This document shows, in pieces, positions 8,035 through 16,915 of a stretch of DNA of 39,016 nucleotides. Numbering within the stretch: position 1 is the stretch's first letter; each line of letters starts with the position of its first letter. Source of the stretch: Crocinitomicaceae bacterium. GTDB lineage: Bacteria > Bacteroidota > Bacteroidia > Flavobacteriales_D > Parvicellaceae. Below the pieces are notes generated by a model. It made no database searches and was not told where the DNA came from. It saw only the letters and a program-made list of their open reading frames with translations. Both the position numbers and the translations under genes were made by a program. The DNA lies in the NCBI GenBank assembly GCA_002716065.1, contig PAZE01000049.1, positions 1 to 39,016 on the forward strand. Reading direction: 5' to 3'.

Positions 8035-10446
8035 ATGAAAAAACTACACCTGCTTTTAGTCTTGATATTTTTGTGCTTTTTTGGTATTTCTCAAGAAACA
8101 CACACGGTAAGCGGATACGTTAAAGATGCTGAGTCTGGTGAGGCACTAATAGGTGCTACTATTTATTTGCAGGAACAAGGCAAAGGCGCTGCTACTAATG
8201 TATATGGTTTTTATTCTTTTACTGTTCCTTCTGGAAGTTACCACATAAAAATTTCATTTATTGGTTATAAAGATTATTCATCAATTGTTGATCTTAAGGA
8301 TGATGTCCGGTTAAATATTGAGCTTTCTCAAGAAAGTGATGTTCTTCAGGAGGTAGTTGTTGAAGCTGAGGCTTCTGATATTAATACTACGGGAACAGAA
8401 ATGGGGCAGGTAGATTTATCTATGGAAAAAATTAAAACATTACCTGCTTTTATGGGTGAGGTGGATGTTCTTAAAACCATTCAGTTTTTACCAGGTGTTT
8501 CTTCTGGGGGAGAAGGAAATACAGGTTTTTATGTTCGTGGTGGCGGGCCAGATCAAAATTTAATATTATTGGATGAAGCAACCGTATATAATGCTTCTCA
8601 TTTGTTTGGTTTCTTTTCTGTTTTTAATGCCGATGCCATTAAAAATGTTAAGTTAATTAAGGGGGGGATGCCTTCCAATTATGGGGGTAGATTGGCATCT
8701 GTACTTGATATTACCATGAATGATGGGAATTACAAATCATATCACGCTCAAGGAGGAATTGGGTTAATTGCCTCCAGATTAACTGTTGAAGGACCTATAA
8801 AAAAAGATACCTCTTCATTTATTCTGTCTGGAAGAAGAACGTATGTTGATGTACTAACTAGTCCATTTATTAACGACACATCTTCACTAAAAGGTTCAGG
8901 TTATTATTTTTACGATTTAACAGCTAAGCTAAACTGGAGAATTAGCGATAAGGATCGCTTGTTTTTAAGTGGTTATTTTGGTAGAGATGTATTTACATTT
9001 AAAAATCAGGATTTGGCACTTGAGTTTAATGTTCCTTGGGGAAATGCTACCTCTTCATTGCGTTGGAATCATCTTTTTAACGATAAGCTATTTGTGAATA
9101 CTACTGGAGTTTTTACAGATTATAATTTTGCATTTGAAGGTGAGCAAAGTCAATTTCGATTTCGTTTAGGATCTGGAATTAGAGATTGGAATTTAAAACA
9201 GGACTTTACTTACTACCATAACTCTTTGCATAATGTTAAATTTGGTTGGAATTATACTTTCCATCGATTTATTCCAAGTAGCGTTTCTGCAAGTTCTGAC
9301 GATGTTGAGTTTAATACAGGTGAAACAGTTAAGATTTTTGGAAATGAGGCAGCCATATATGTTTTGGACGAATTTGATTTAACGGAAAATTTTAAGGTTA
9401 ATTTAGGATTTAGGTTATCAATGTATCAGCATATAGGTCCTTTTACGCGCTATTATAAAAATCCTAATACGGGAGTAACAGATTCAACTCGAGAATTTGG
9501 AAGCTTTGAGCCAATTAAAACCTATTTTGGACCTGAGCCTAGATTTTCTGCTAGATACCTGTTTAAAGACAACTCTTCTTTGAAGCTGGGTGTTGCACAC
9601 AATTATCAATACATTCATTTGGCTTCTATTTCTTCAATTTCTCTTCCAACTGATCTTTGGTTTCCGAGTACTGAAATTGTAAAGCCTCAAATTGGTACGC
9701 AATATAGTGGTGGGTATTTTAGAAACTTTTTTGATAATAAGTTTGAAGGTTCTATAGAGCTTTACTATAAAGACTTGAAAAATCTAATTGAGTATAAGGA
9801 AAATGCGTTTCCAGAAGATAATGTTAACAATAATGTAGATAACCAATTGGTGTTTGGTAGGGGTTACTCTTATGGTGCGGAGTTTTTCTTTAAAAAGAGA
9901 ATGGGGGATTTTAATGGCTGGGTTGGATATACTTGGTCTAGAACAATGCGTCAGTTTGATCAGGTAGATAATGGGGCTTGGTTCCCTGCTAAATACGATA
10001 GAAGAAATGATTTATCTGTTGTGCTGCAGTATGATTTTACTGATAGAATAAACGTAGGTGCTGTTTTTGTTTATGCAACAGGTAATTCAATTACACTTCC
10101 CGAAAGAAGGTGGTATTCTATTTTTGAGAATCGTTTAATAACCGTATGGAGTTCAAGAAATGGCTATCGTCTAGATCCATACCATCGAATGGACTTGTCT
10201 ATGACTATTAAAGGAAAAGATTTTAAAATCAAAAAAGATCCAGAAACAGGGGAGTCCTTGGAAGTTAAAAAGCGAGTAGTTTCTTCATGGAACATTTCGG
10301 TTTATAATCTTTACAATAGACAAAACCCTTACTTTATTTTCTTTGATTATTCTGGAGATCCGATTGCTGGTAACTTAGATTTAAGTGCATATCAGGTTTC
10401 GTTATTTCCCATTCTGCCATCTGTAACCTGGAATTTTAAATTTTAA
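8035..10446 (+). CDS. TonB-dependent receptor with CarboxypepD_reg-like domain
   Basis: I start this 803-residue protein at the ATG at 8035 rather than the TTG one codon upstream, because MKKLHLLLVLIFLCFFGIS then gives a normal signal peptide. A carboxypeptidase-regulatory-like domain spans about 20-110 (GYVKDAESGEALIGATIYL). The plug domain follows, with GFYVRGGGPDQNLILLDEA near 165-185 and NVKLIKGGMPSNYGGRLASV near 205-225. The rest is an outer-membrane beta-barrel ending in an aromatic residue (WNFKF). Its stop codon overlaps the ATG of the DUF4249 lipoprotein gene by one base (TAATG), so translation is probably coupled. Receptor/DUF4249 pairs recur across Bacteroidota and are thought to act together in uptake, but the ligand is unknown. 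Confidence 0.88.
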   Translation: MKKLHLLLVLIFLCFFGISQETHTVSGYVKDAESGEALIGATIYLQEQGKGAATNVYGFYSFTVPSGSYHIKISFIGYKDYSSIVDLKDDVRLNIELSQESDVLQEVVVEAEASDINTTGTEMGQVDLSMEKIKTLPAFMGEVDVLKTIQFLPGVSSGGEGNTGFYVRGGGPDQNLILLDEATVYNASHLFGFFSVFNADAIKNVKLIKGGMPSNYGGRLASVLDITMNDGNYKSYHAQGGIGLIASRLTVEGPIKKDTSSFILSGRRTYVDVLTSPFINDTSSLKGSGYYFYDLTAKLNWRISDKDRLFLSGYFGRDVFTFKNQDLALEFNVPWGNATSSLRWNHLFNDKLFVNTTGVFTDYNFAFEGEQSQFRFRLGSGIRDWNLKQDFTYYHNSLHNVKFGWNYTFHRFIPSSVSASSDDVEFNTGETVKIFGNEAAIYVLDEFDLTENFKVNLGFRLSMYQHIGPFTRYYKNPNTGVTDSTREFGSFEPIKTYFGPEPRFSARYLFKDNSSLKLGVAHNYQYIHLASISSISLPTDLWFPSTEIVKPQIGTQYSGGYFRNFFDNKFEGSIELYYKDLKNLIEYKENAFPEDNVNNNVDNQLVFGRGYSYGAEFFFKKRMGDFNGWVGYTWSRTMRQFDQVDNGAWFPAKYDRRNDLSVVLQYDFTDRINVGAVFVYATGNSITLPERRWYSIFENRLITVWSSRNGYRLDPYHRMDLSMTIKGKDFKIKKDPETGESLEVKKRVVSSWNISVYNLYNRQNPYFIFFDYSGDPIAGNLDLSAYQVSLFPILPSVTWNFKF

Positions 10447-11372
10447 TGAAGACCATACATTACATAGTAGTTATATTTTTTGTTGCCTTTTGTGTTTCTT
10501 GTCAGAAGCAAATAGAATTTGATTTACCTGGAGTTGAGCAAACAATGGTAGTTGAAGGTAAGATTGAAAGCGGTCAACCTCCTATTGTTTTTTTGACTAC
10601 TACTCAAGGTTATTTTGATCCGATTGATAGTTCTACTTTCGATAATATTTTTATTCATAATGCAGATGTTTCTGTTTCTGATGGAACCACTAATTTTCCA
10701 TTAACCGAAATTAATTTCGGACCTGCTTCTGTTTACACCACTTTTGATCCTGGAGCATTTGGAGTGGACGGAAGGGATTATGTGTTGACAATTAACTATG
10801 ATAATAAGGTGCTAACTGCTCAAACTCAGGTTCCATATCCCGTTCCATTAGATAGTATTTGGTTTGAGCTCGCAGATTTAACCAATCCATTAGATTCATT
10901 AGGTTTTTTATATTCTGAGTTCACTGACCCCGACACAGCAGGTAATTGCTACAGGTGGTTTTCTAAGCGTATAAATACGTATAAATACAATTATGACCCA
11001 CCATTTGATAATGTGCTTGGTCAGCAAAAAGACTCTACTTACATTGCTCCATTTGGAAGTGCAACAGACGATAAGTTTTTTAATGGCTTAACTTTTGAGT
11101 TTGCTGTTGCTAGAGGAGAAATGGGTGGATTTGAAGGTCCTGATGATGAAGGTATTGAAGAACGTTATTTTAAAATCGGTGATACCGTTGCAGTTAAGGC
11201 AACATCAATAACTTATCCTACCTATTTATGGGTTAGATCGATGGAAGATCAAGCTATTTCTTCAGGTAGTCCATTTGCTTCTCCAGGAAATTTACCTTCT
11301 AATATTCAAGGTGATGGTGTTGGAATATGGGCTGGATATGGTATTTATTACGACACGGTAATTTGTCAATAA
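10446..11372 (+). CDS. DUF4249-family lipoprotein, partner of the TonB receptor
   Basis: The 308-residue protein has a lipoprotein signal peptide with the lipobox-like FCVSC, so lipidation is predicted at about Cys19. The mature part matches DUF4249, with EFDLPGVEQTMVVEGKIESG after the anchor, GTTNFPLTE, a VPYPVPLDSI block and LDSLGFLYSEFTDPD. The family has no proven biochemical function. The gene overlaps the preceding TonB receptor stop by one base, which strongly suggests a coupled surface complex. The downstream thioredoxin reductase gene has its own likely promoter, so this gene probably ends the unit. Confidence 0.82.
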   Translation: MKTIHYIVVIFFVAFCVSCQKQIEFDLPGVEQTMVVEGKIESGQPPIVFLTTTQGYFDPIDSSTFDNIFIHNADVSVSDGTTNFPLTEINFGPASVYTTFDPGAFGVDGRDYVLTINYDNKVLTAQTQVPYPVPLDSIWFELADLTNPLDSLGFLYSEFTDPDTAGNCYRWFSKRINTYKYNYDPPFDNVLGQQKDSTYIAPFGSATDDKFFNGLTFEFAVARGEMGGFEGPDDEGIEERYFKIGDTVAVKATSITYPTYLWVRSMEDQAISSGSPFASPGNLPSNIQGDGVGIWAGYGIYYDTVICQ

Positions 11373-11377
11373 GTTTC

Positions 11378-11409
11378 CTGATTTCTTAATACTTATAATA
11401 CTATATTTG
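11378..11409 (+). promoter_or_regulatory. Candidate Bacteroidota promoter for trxB
   Basis: TATATTTG at 11402-11409 matches the Bacteroidota -7 consensus TAnnTTTG. A CTG at 11378-11380, 21 bases upstream, is only a near match to the -33 TTG. Transcription would begin about 18 bases before the trxB ATG. Confidence 0.4.
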
Positions 11410-11433
11410 TCTTTGCTTAAAAATTTATAAGTT

Positions 11434-12387
11434 ATGTCTGAATCTATTGAAAAAGTAAAATGTTTAATTGTTGGTTCTGGTCCAGCGGGATTTACTGCGG
11501 CTATCTATGCTTCAAGAGCAAATATGAAACCTGTTTTGTACCAAGGCATGCAGCCAGGTGGTCAGCTTACTACAACCACTGAGGTAGATAATTTTCCTGG
11601 TTATCCTAATGGTGTTGATGGAACTCAAATGATGATTGATTTAGAAGCTCAGGCAAAACGTTTTGGTGCTGATGTAAGGACAGGAATGATAACCAAAGTA
11701 GATTTCACGGGTCCTGTTCATAAAGTTTGGGTTGATAATAAAACAGAGATTCATTCGGATACCATTGTTATCTCTACCGGTGCATCTGCAAAATACTTGG
11801 GCTTGGAATCTGAACAACATTATTTAGCAAATGGTGGTGGGGTGTCTGCCTGCGCAGTATGTGATGGTTTTTTCTATAAAGGACAAGATACCATTATTGT
11901 TGGAGCAGGAGATTCGGCATGTGAAGAGGCATCTTATTTAGCTAATATTTGTACTAAAGTTACTATGCTGGTAAGAAGAGATGAGTTTAGAGCTTCTAAG
12001 ATAATGGCTGAAAGAGTACGTAATATTGATAATATTGAAATTCTCCATAACACTGAGTTAGATGAGGTGTTGGGAGATGGTAATGTAGTAACTGGAGTAA
12101 GAGTGGTAAATAATAAGACTGACCAGAAACATGAAATTCCATGTACAGGTGCCTTTATAGCAATCGGTCATACTCCAAATACTCAAGTGTTTCAACCTTG
12201 GCTTGATATGGATGAAACTGGTTATATCGTAAATCAACCAGGAACTTCAAAAACTAATGTTGAGGGAGTTTTTGTTTCTGGAGATGCTGCTGATCATGTA
12301 TACCGCCAAGCGGTTACTGCAGCTGGAACAGGATGTATGGCAGCATTAGATGCTGAAAGATACCTGGCCTCTAAAGGGTTACATTAG
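11434..12387 (+). CDS. trxB: Thioredoxin-disulfide reductase
   Basis: This 317-residue flavoprotein uses NADPH to reduce thioredoxin in the cytoplasm. The FAD-binding motif GSGPAGFTAAIYASRA lies near residues 14-29, and GGQLTTTTEVDNFPG follows at about 42. The redox-active CAVC is at Cys140-Cys143. The NADPH motif GAGDSACEEASYL comes next, with GHTPNT near 247 and the C-terminal FAD block VFVSGDAADHVYRQAVTAAGTG. Length and motifs are normal for the family. The lipoprotein gene downstream begins after 31 bases and may be read from the same promoter. Identification is very secure. Confidence 0.97.
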   Translation: MSESIEKVKCLIVGSGPAGFTAAIYASRANMKPVLYQGMQPGGQLTTTTEVDNFPGYPNGVDGTQMMIDLEAQAKRFGADVRTGMITKVDFTGPVHKVWVDNKTEIHSDTIVISTGASAKYLGLESEQHYLANGGGVSACAVCDGFFYKGQDTIIVGAGDSACEEASYLANICTKVTMLVRRDEFRASKIMAERVRNIDNIEILHNTELDEVLGDGNVVTGVRVVNNKTDQKHEIPCTGAFIAIGHTPNTQVFQPWLDMDETGYIVNQPGTSKTNVEGVFVSGDAADHVYRQAVTAAGTGCMAALDAERYLASKGLH

Positions 12388-12418
12388 TACAATTTTTTTG
12401 TTTTAGAACCGTTTTAAG

Positions 12419-13300
12419 ATGAAAACGTTTCTTATGCGCTTAGTTGTTTTTTTTGGAGTTATCCTGCTGCTTTCATTTGCCTGTAGAAAATCACCTAAAT
12501 CTCCTGCTTCTTGTGAATTTAGTAATTCTTACAATGATTATTTTACTATAGTTGATAATAATGATTCTCCAGCTAGAGCATTTAATGTTTTCTGTAAAAA
12601 AGTAAATGTTTTTGGTTTGGTGGTATATGCAACACCTGGTATTACAGATGCTCAATTGTTGCATTGCGCTAATGTTCTGGCGCAATACCTAGATAATGAT
12701 GAGAATGGTGCAGTAGATAATCCATTGGTTTTGGATAAAATGTTGGAGAGCGGGGCATGTATGACCTTATTTGCTAAAGAAAGATCTGCTGAGCAAAGAA
12801 GGTTTTTCAATAGTTTTAACGATAATGAATTTACGGCTCAAGATTTGTATGGCACTGAAACTTTTCCAAACTGGAGTTTTACTTCTCCTTTTGATGCAAC
12901 ACTAGAGGAGGTATTGCATTTGGTAACTCATACTGGTTATTCTAAAGCATATCCTAATGTTTTTGGCGAGCAGCAGGGTACTGAAATTTCCAATGCTATG
13001 GATATTGCAAGGGGAGGGCAGTTTATGTCTATTCCAAGCTCTTATCCGCAAGGGGCTTGGTATTCTTATGATGATAATACCTGTGAGTATGATTGTCAGG
13101 TTACAGAATATTTTTATTGGGCCCTTACTTCGCTTTTGGGGGCACAAGATTATCCTGGCAGGTACCAGGAGATAAGTCATGAATGGAAGGCAAATACACC
13201 TGTTCTGGTGCAGACCATGGATTCATTAGTATATGTATTGCTAACAGATTCTACTTATAATTTACCTACTCAGCTTCCCGATGGAAGTTATCAGCGTTAA
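12419..13300 (+). CDS. Unknown lipoprotein with HxxxH and a calcium-loop-like motif
   Basis: I do not recognise the family. The 293-residue product has a lipoprotein signal with lipobox SFAC, predicting lipidation at Cys22. The mature protein contains a dockerin or EF-hand-like loop, DNDENGAVDN, at about 92-101, in which Asp, Asp, Asn and Gly occupy the usual ligand positions but the twelfth is Leu. It also contains EEVLHLVTHTGY near 160, an ExxxHxxxH arrangement that could bind a metal. The rest is rich in aromatic residues (GAWYSYDDNTCEYDC, EYFYWALTSLLGAQDYPGR). There are several cysteines (about residues 33, 59, 82 and 104, and the pair in CEYDC), which could form disulfides in the periplasm. 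The gene follows trxB at 31 bases. No enzymatic role is claimed. Confidence 0.65.
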   Translation: MKTFLMRLVVFFGVILLLSFACRKSPKSPASCEFSNSYNDYFTIVDNNDSPARAFNVFCKKVNVFGLVVYATPGITDAQLLHCANVLAQYLDNDENGAVDNPLVLDKMLESGACMTLFAKERSAEQRRFFNSFNDNEFTAQDLYGTETFPNWSFTSPFDATLEEVLHLVTHTGYSKAYPNVFGEQQGTEISNAMDIARGGQFMSIPSSYPQGAWYSYDDNTCEYDCQVTEYFYWALTSLLGAQDYPGRYQEISHEWKANTPVLVQTMDSLVYVLLTDSTYNLPTQLPDGSYQR

Positions 13301-13346
13301 TTTTTATTTTCATCTTTTTGGAGTTTAGTTTTTGCTATTTTTAGCT

Positions 13347-15332
13347 ATGCAAAAAGCTCTTTTATTTAAAAATTTATTAATAGCATTATTTTGTTGTAAT
13401 TATGTGTTTGCTTTTAATGCTGAAAAAGTTGATTCTCTAAAACTTGTTTTGAATTCTAGTGTTGATGATTCATTGAAGATAAATGCTTTAAATTATTGGG
13501 ATGAATTAATTTATGAATCAAATCCAATTCTTTCTTATCAAATAAATTGTGATGTTACAGATTTGTGTAGAAAGAATCTTACCTTAAATCTTTCAGATCA
13601 TTCTTTTTCTTTTTATCAAAGAAAATTAGCAGAATCTTTAAATAATATAGGGATTTTCTATGCCGACATTGCTAATTATAGAAAGGCAATTGAGTTTTAT
13701 AAGAAAGCTGTAGTTGTAAATAAAAAAAATAAGTTTGAATTTGGTCTAGCTAAAAATTATAATAACATAGCTTGGATTTATTACAATCAATTGAATTACA
13801 CCAAAGCTTTAAATTACTACACTAAAGTTTTAAAAATTTTCGAAGAAATTCAAGATAATTATTCAATTTCAATGGCTCTAAAAAATATAGGTGCTGTTTA
13901 TATTAAAATGGAGGACTACACAATGGCCTCGAAATATTGCAATAGATCGCTTGCTATTTCAAAAGAGTATGGTTTGGGACCATTGGTATTGGAAGATATT
14001 GGTTTTATTTACTTTAAGCAGGGAAATTACTCAGAGGCTATAAATGCATATGAAACTATATATGATTATTTTCTTAAAGAACCCAATACAATTGGACTTT
14101 CATTTGTTTTAGAAAAAATGGGTATTCTTTTTAGAGAAAAAGGAGACTTGAAAAAAGCTATAAAGTATTACAAAAGGGCTATACATTACAAGAATGAGGT
14201 TAATTCTTTTGATGGTGCAGATCGTTGTGCGAAAAATTTATTTGAGATTTATAAAGGTTTGGGTGATGTTTCAAATGCCCTTAAATACCATGAATTATTC
14301 CTTTATGTTAAAGATTCTTTAAGCGCGATGAACGCAAAAGAAGATGTTTTTCGTTTTGATGTTGAGCAAGAGTATGCTTTAAAAAAACAAGCAGATAGTT
14401 TACATTTTGAAAATGAAATGACTCTTCAAAAAACAAAATCAAAAGCCAAAAGTGAAAAATCAAAGATTGTTAGAAATTATTTAATTGGAGTATTGCTTTT
14501 AATACTTAGTTCATTGATTTTACTTTTTGTTCATTACAGAAAAACAAGAAATCAAAAAGAAGTTATTGAAACAAAACAAAAAGAAATATCAGATAGTATT
14601 TCTTATGCTAAACGAATACAAGATGCTTTAATGACTTCTTCATTGTATCTTAAAGAGGTGCTGCCGGATAGCTTTATTTTTTTTAAGCCCAAGGATGTTG
14701 TATCCGGAGACTTTTATTGGGTGCATAAAAATAATAAGGGGGAGATATTTTTTACTGTTGCCGATTGTACAGGTCATGGGGTGCCAGGAGCTTTTATGAG
14801 TATGATAGGAACATCATTGCTTAATGAAAATATTATTGAAAATAGGCAGGATGACACTGCTGAGATTCTAAACAACATGAAAAAACAGATAATAAAGGCA
14901 TTAAAACAAGACGTTAATGATTCTAAAGATGGAATGGATTTAGCGCTTTGTAAATTTCATCCTAAAAAAGGGTTAGTACAATTTTCTGGTGCTTATAACC
15001 CTTTGATTCATGTTAGTAATGAAAAAGTAAATTATATAAAAGGAGATAAGCAGCCGATTGCATACTATGCTCAAAAAGACGCAAGTTTTACAAGTAATAC
15101 TATTAAGGTGCAAAAAGGAGATATGCTATATATTTTCTCTGATGGTTTTATTGATCAATTTGGAGGAGAAAAAGGAAAGAAATACATGACCGGAAAATTT
15201 AAAAAGTTTTTATTTTCAATTAGTAAAATGTCGATTAAAGAACAGGAACATTTGGTTAAAAATGAATTTTCCAATTGGAAGGGAGAGAATGAGCAACTAG
15301 ATGATGTTTGTGTTATGGGGGTTAGGGTGTAA
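13347..15332 (+). CDS. TPR-domain, membrane-anchored PP2C (SpoIIE-type) phosphatase
   Basis: I prefer the ATG at 13347 to a TTG 15 bases upstream, because MQKALLFKNLLIALFCC then begins a signal peptide directly. The 661-residue protein has four parts: a periplasmic TPR array (about 75-330, with SLNNIGIFYADIANYRKAIEFY and further repeats), a coiled-coil-like Lys-rich linker, one transmembrane helix (about 375-395, VLLLILSSLILLFV), and a cytoplasmic SpoIIE/PP2C domain. The phosphatase domain keeps the metal-binding aspartates in VVSGDFYW, ADCTGHGVPGAFMS and FSDGFIDQFGG. This architecture is frequent in Bacteroidota. It suggests a sensor that dephosphorylates an anti-sigma-antagonist-type or other Ser/Thr phosphoprotein; the partner is not in the window. 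The gene abuts the convergent metallophosphoesterase gene with no gap. Confidence 0.88.
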   Translation: MQKALLFKNLLIALFCCNYVFAFNAEKVDSLKLVLNSSVDDSLKINALNYWDELIYESNPILSYQINCDVTDLCRKNLTLNLSDHSFSFYQRKLAESLNNIGIFYADIANYRKAIEFYKKAVVVNKKNKFEFGLAKNYNNIAWIYYNQLNYTKALNYYTKVLKIFEEIQDNYSISMALKNIGAVYIKMEDYTMASKYCNRSLAISKEYGLGPLVLEDIGFIYFKQGNYSEAINAYETIYDYFLKEPNTIGLSFVLEKMGILFREKGDLKKAIKYYKRAIHYKNEVNSFDGADRCAKNLFEIYKGLGDVSNALKYHELFLYVKDSLSAMNAKEDVFRFDVEQEYALKKQADSLHFENEMTLQKTKSKAKSEKSKIVRNYLIGVLLLILSSLILLFVHYRKTRNQKEVIETKQKEISDSISYAKRIQDALMTSSLYLKEVLPDSFIFFKPKDVVSGDFYWVHKNNKGEIFFTVADCTGHGVPGAFMSMIGTSLLNENIIENRQDDTAEILNNMKKQIIKALKQDVNDSKDGMDLALCKFHPKKGLVQFSGAYNPLIHVSNEKVNYIKGDKQPIAYYAQKDASFTSNTIKVQKGDMLYIFSDGFIDQFGGEKGKKYMTGKFKKFLFSISKMSIKEQEHLVKNEFSNWKGENEQLDDVCVMGVRV

Positions 15333-16913
15333 TTATTCAGCTTTTATAATTTTATGTGATTCTATGTTTCCTTTATCATCTTTAAGAAGAATGTAGTTTA
15401 CACCATTACATAATTTTTCAATATTCAATTGGTGTTTATTAACACCGCTTATGCTTTCTTTTGAGCATAGCTTTCCAAGACTATTATAAAGTTCTAATGT
15501 ATTGTTTTCCAGTACTTTATTAAACTCTATATGTATTATAGATTTAGATGGATTAGGGTAGATTTTTGTTGCTATTTTAAACTGCTCACTAATTTCGGTT
15601 GCAGTAGATGTGATGTATATTGTGCTTCCATTAGTTGGATTCCAATTCGTTGTCCCAGATGGTAAATAAGATCCCAAAACATCATCAGAAATTAAAGAGA
15701 TAGAAGCTGCGTTTTCAAACTTTACATTATTAATTTGAATCGTGTCTTTAGATGTTCTAATAAAGAAAAAACCATCAAATACACCTTGATCTCTAATCCA
15801 AGATTTTTGATCATTTCCAGTGAAATCTAAATCTCTATGAGGTGCCCCCCATTGTCCCTCACCAATATAAACAATACCGTTAACAGTATCTTTTTCAAAA
15901 CCATCACCAGAAGAATTTTTAGTACATGGCCAAGACCATTTGGTTGTATGTGAATGGGATTCTAATACTAGATTTACTCCATGTGTTTGAAATTCATCAA
16001 TCCAACAATTCATTTGATCTTGATTTAGCCCATAGTTAGCCATGGCATAAGTAGGATTATGATGCTGAACTATTTTCCAATTGGGCTCAATAGCTGTATT
16101 GGTGTAATTTGAAAAATCATTAGTTAACCAATTTAATTGTGTGCTGTTACAAGCTCCAATTTCAGAATTTAAAGAGTAAAATCTTATAAGTCCATTGTGA
16201 ATATCTAATGTGTAATATTCATCCATCGGAATATCAAATAGATTGTACATATCTGAATTATCTTCGTGATTTCCTTGAGTTAATACTAGTGGATACATTT
16301 TTCCATCACTAGAAATCGTTAGCTGCCAATCATCTAACCAATTGTTCCACTCCTGAGAAATATCAGAAGTGATTTGGTTTTGAACAAAATCTCCATTGAA
16401 GGCAATAAAATCAGGTCTAATCTTTGCAACAATGGCATTTCCATCTTTTCTTTTTTGTCGGCAATCTCCTGAAGGACAGTTTTCAATGTAGACACCCAAT
16501 AAAGAAAATCCATCTCTAGAATCACCGCCAGAGATAAAAGACACAGGTGTATTTGGAGTAATGGAGAGAGTATGGAACTTAAATCGCTGACTAGTAGCTC
16601 CACTTATATCATGAATAACAAAATAATAAACGGTATTTGGTTGAAGACCAGTAAGTCTAGAAAATCTTCTATTTTGACCTTTATGAGTTAACATTCTATC
16701 TGTAGCATGGCTATTGGGATAAGAACTGTAATTGGATCCATAGTCAGTGGTACCATAATAGACCACACCATCATCTCCAGACCAACCAATTGAAATGGTT
16801 GTTGAAGGATCATCTCGATAAGATAGGGTGTAATGAAAGGTGTTGGAACAAATCTCTTGTGCAAACAAAAGAAAAATTGATGTACTTATAATATATGAAT
16901 TAAATACATTCAA
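15333..16913 (-). CDS. Secreted metallophosphoesterase with T9SS sorting domain
   Basis: The 526-residue product starts at TTG with a hydrophobic signal segment (about residues 5-22, IISTSIFLLF). A fibronectin-like purple-acid-phosphatase N-domain follows (about 25-120, with GLQPNTVYYFVIHD). The calcineurin-like phosphoesterase core shows GGDSRDG, FNGDFVQN, QGNHEDNSD, VQHHNP and ESHSHTTKW, the expected set of metal ligands. The last 80 residues or so are a type A T9SS sorting domain, beginning IYPNPSKSIIHIEF and ending in a basic strand. It should therefore be a cell-surface or secreted phosphatase that releases phosphate from organic esters. It starts two bases after the M1 peptidase stop codon, in the same operon. 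No other start codon is available. Confidence 0.86.
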   Translation of the reverse strand: MNVFNSYIISTSIFLLFAQEICSNTFHYTLSYRDDPSTTISIGWSGDDGVVYYGTTDYGSNYSSYPNSHATDRMLTHKGQNRRFSRLTGLQPNTVYYFVIHDISGATSQRFKFHTLSITPNTPVSFISGGDSRDGFSLLGVYIENCPSGDCRQKRKDGNAIVAKIRPDFIAFNGDFVQNQITSDISQEWNNWLDDWQLTISSDGKMYPLVLTQGNHEDNSDMYNLFDIPMDEYYTLDIHNGLIRFYSLNSEIGACNSTQLNWLTNDFSNYTNTAIEPNWKIVQHHNPTYAMANYGLNQDQMNCWIDEFQTHGVNLVLESHSHTTKWSWPCTKNSSGDGFEKDTVNGIVYIGEGQWGAPHRDLDFTGNDQKSWIRDQGVFDGFFFIRTSKDTIQINNVKFENAASISLISDDVLGSYLPSGTTNWNPTNGSTIYITSTATEISEQFKIATKIYPNPSKSIIHIEFNKVLENNTLELYNSLGKLCSKESISGVNKHQLNIEKLCNGVNYILLKDDKGNIESHKIIKAE

Positions 16914-16915
16914 TT

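Noticed and set aside
12902-13180. Open frames on both strands (12902-13180 minus, 12957-13175 plus, also 12491-12685 minus)
   Set aside because: They are shadows of the lipoprotein gene at 12419-13300, which has a signal peptide and continuous coding character.
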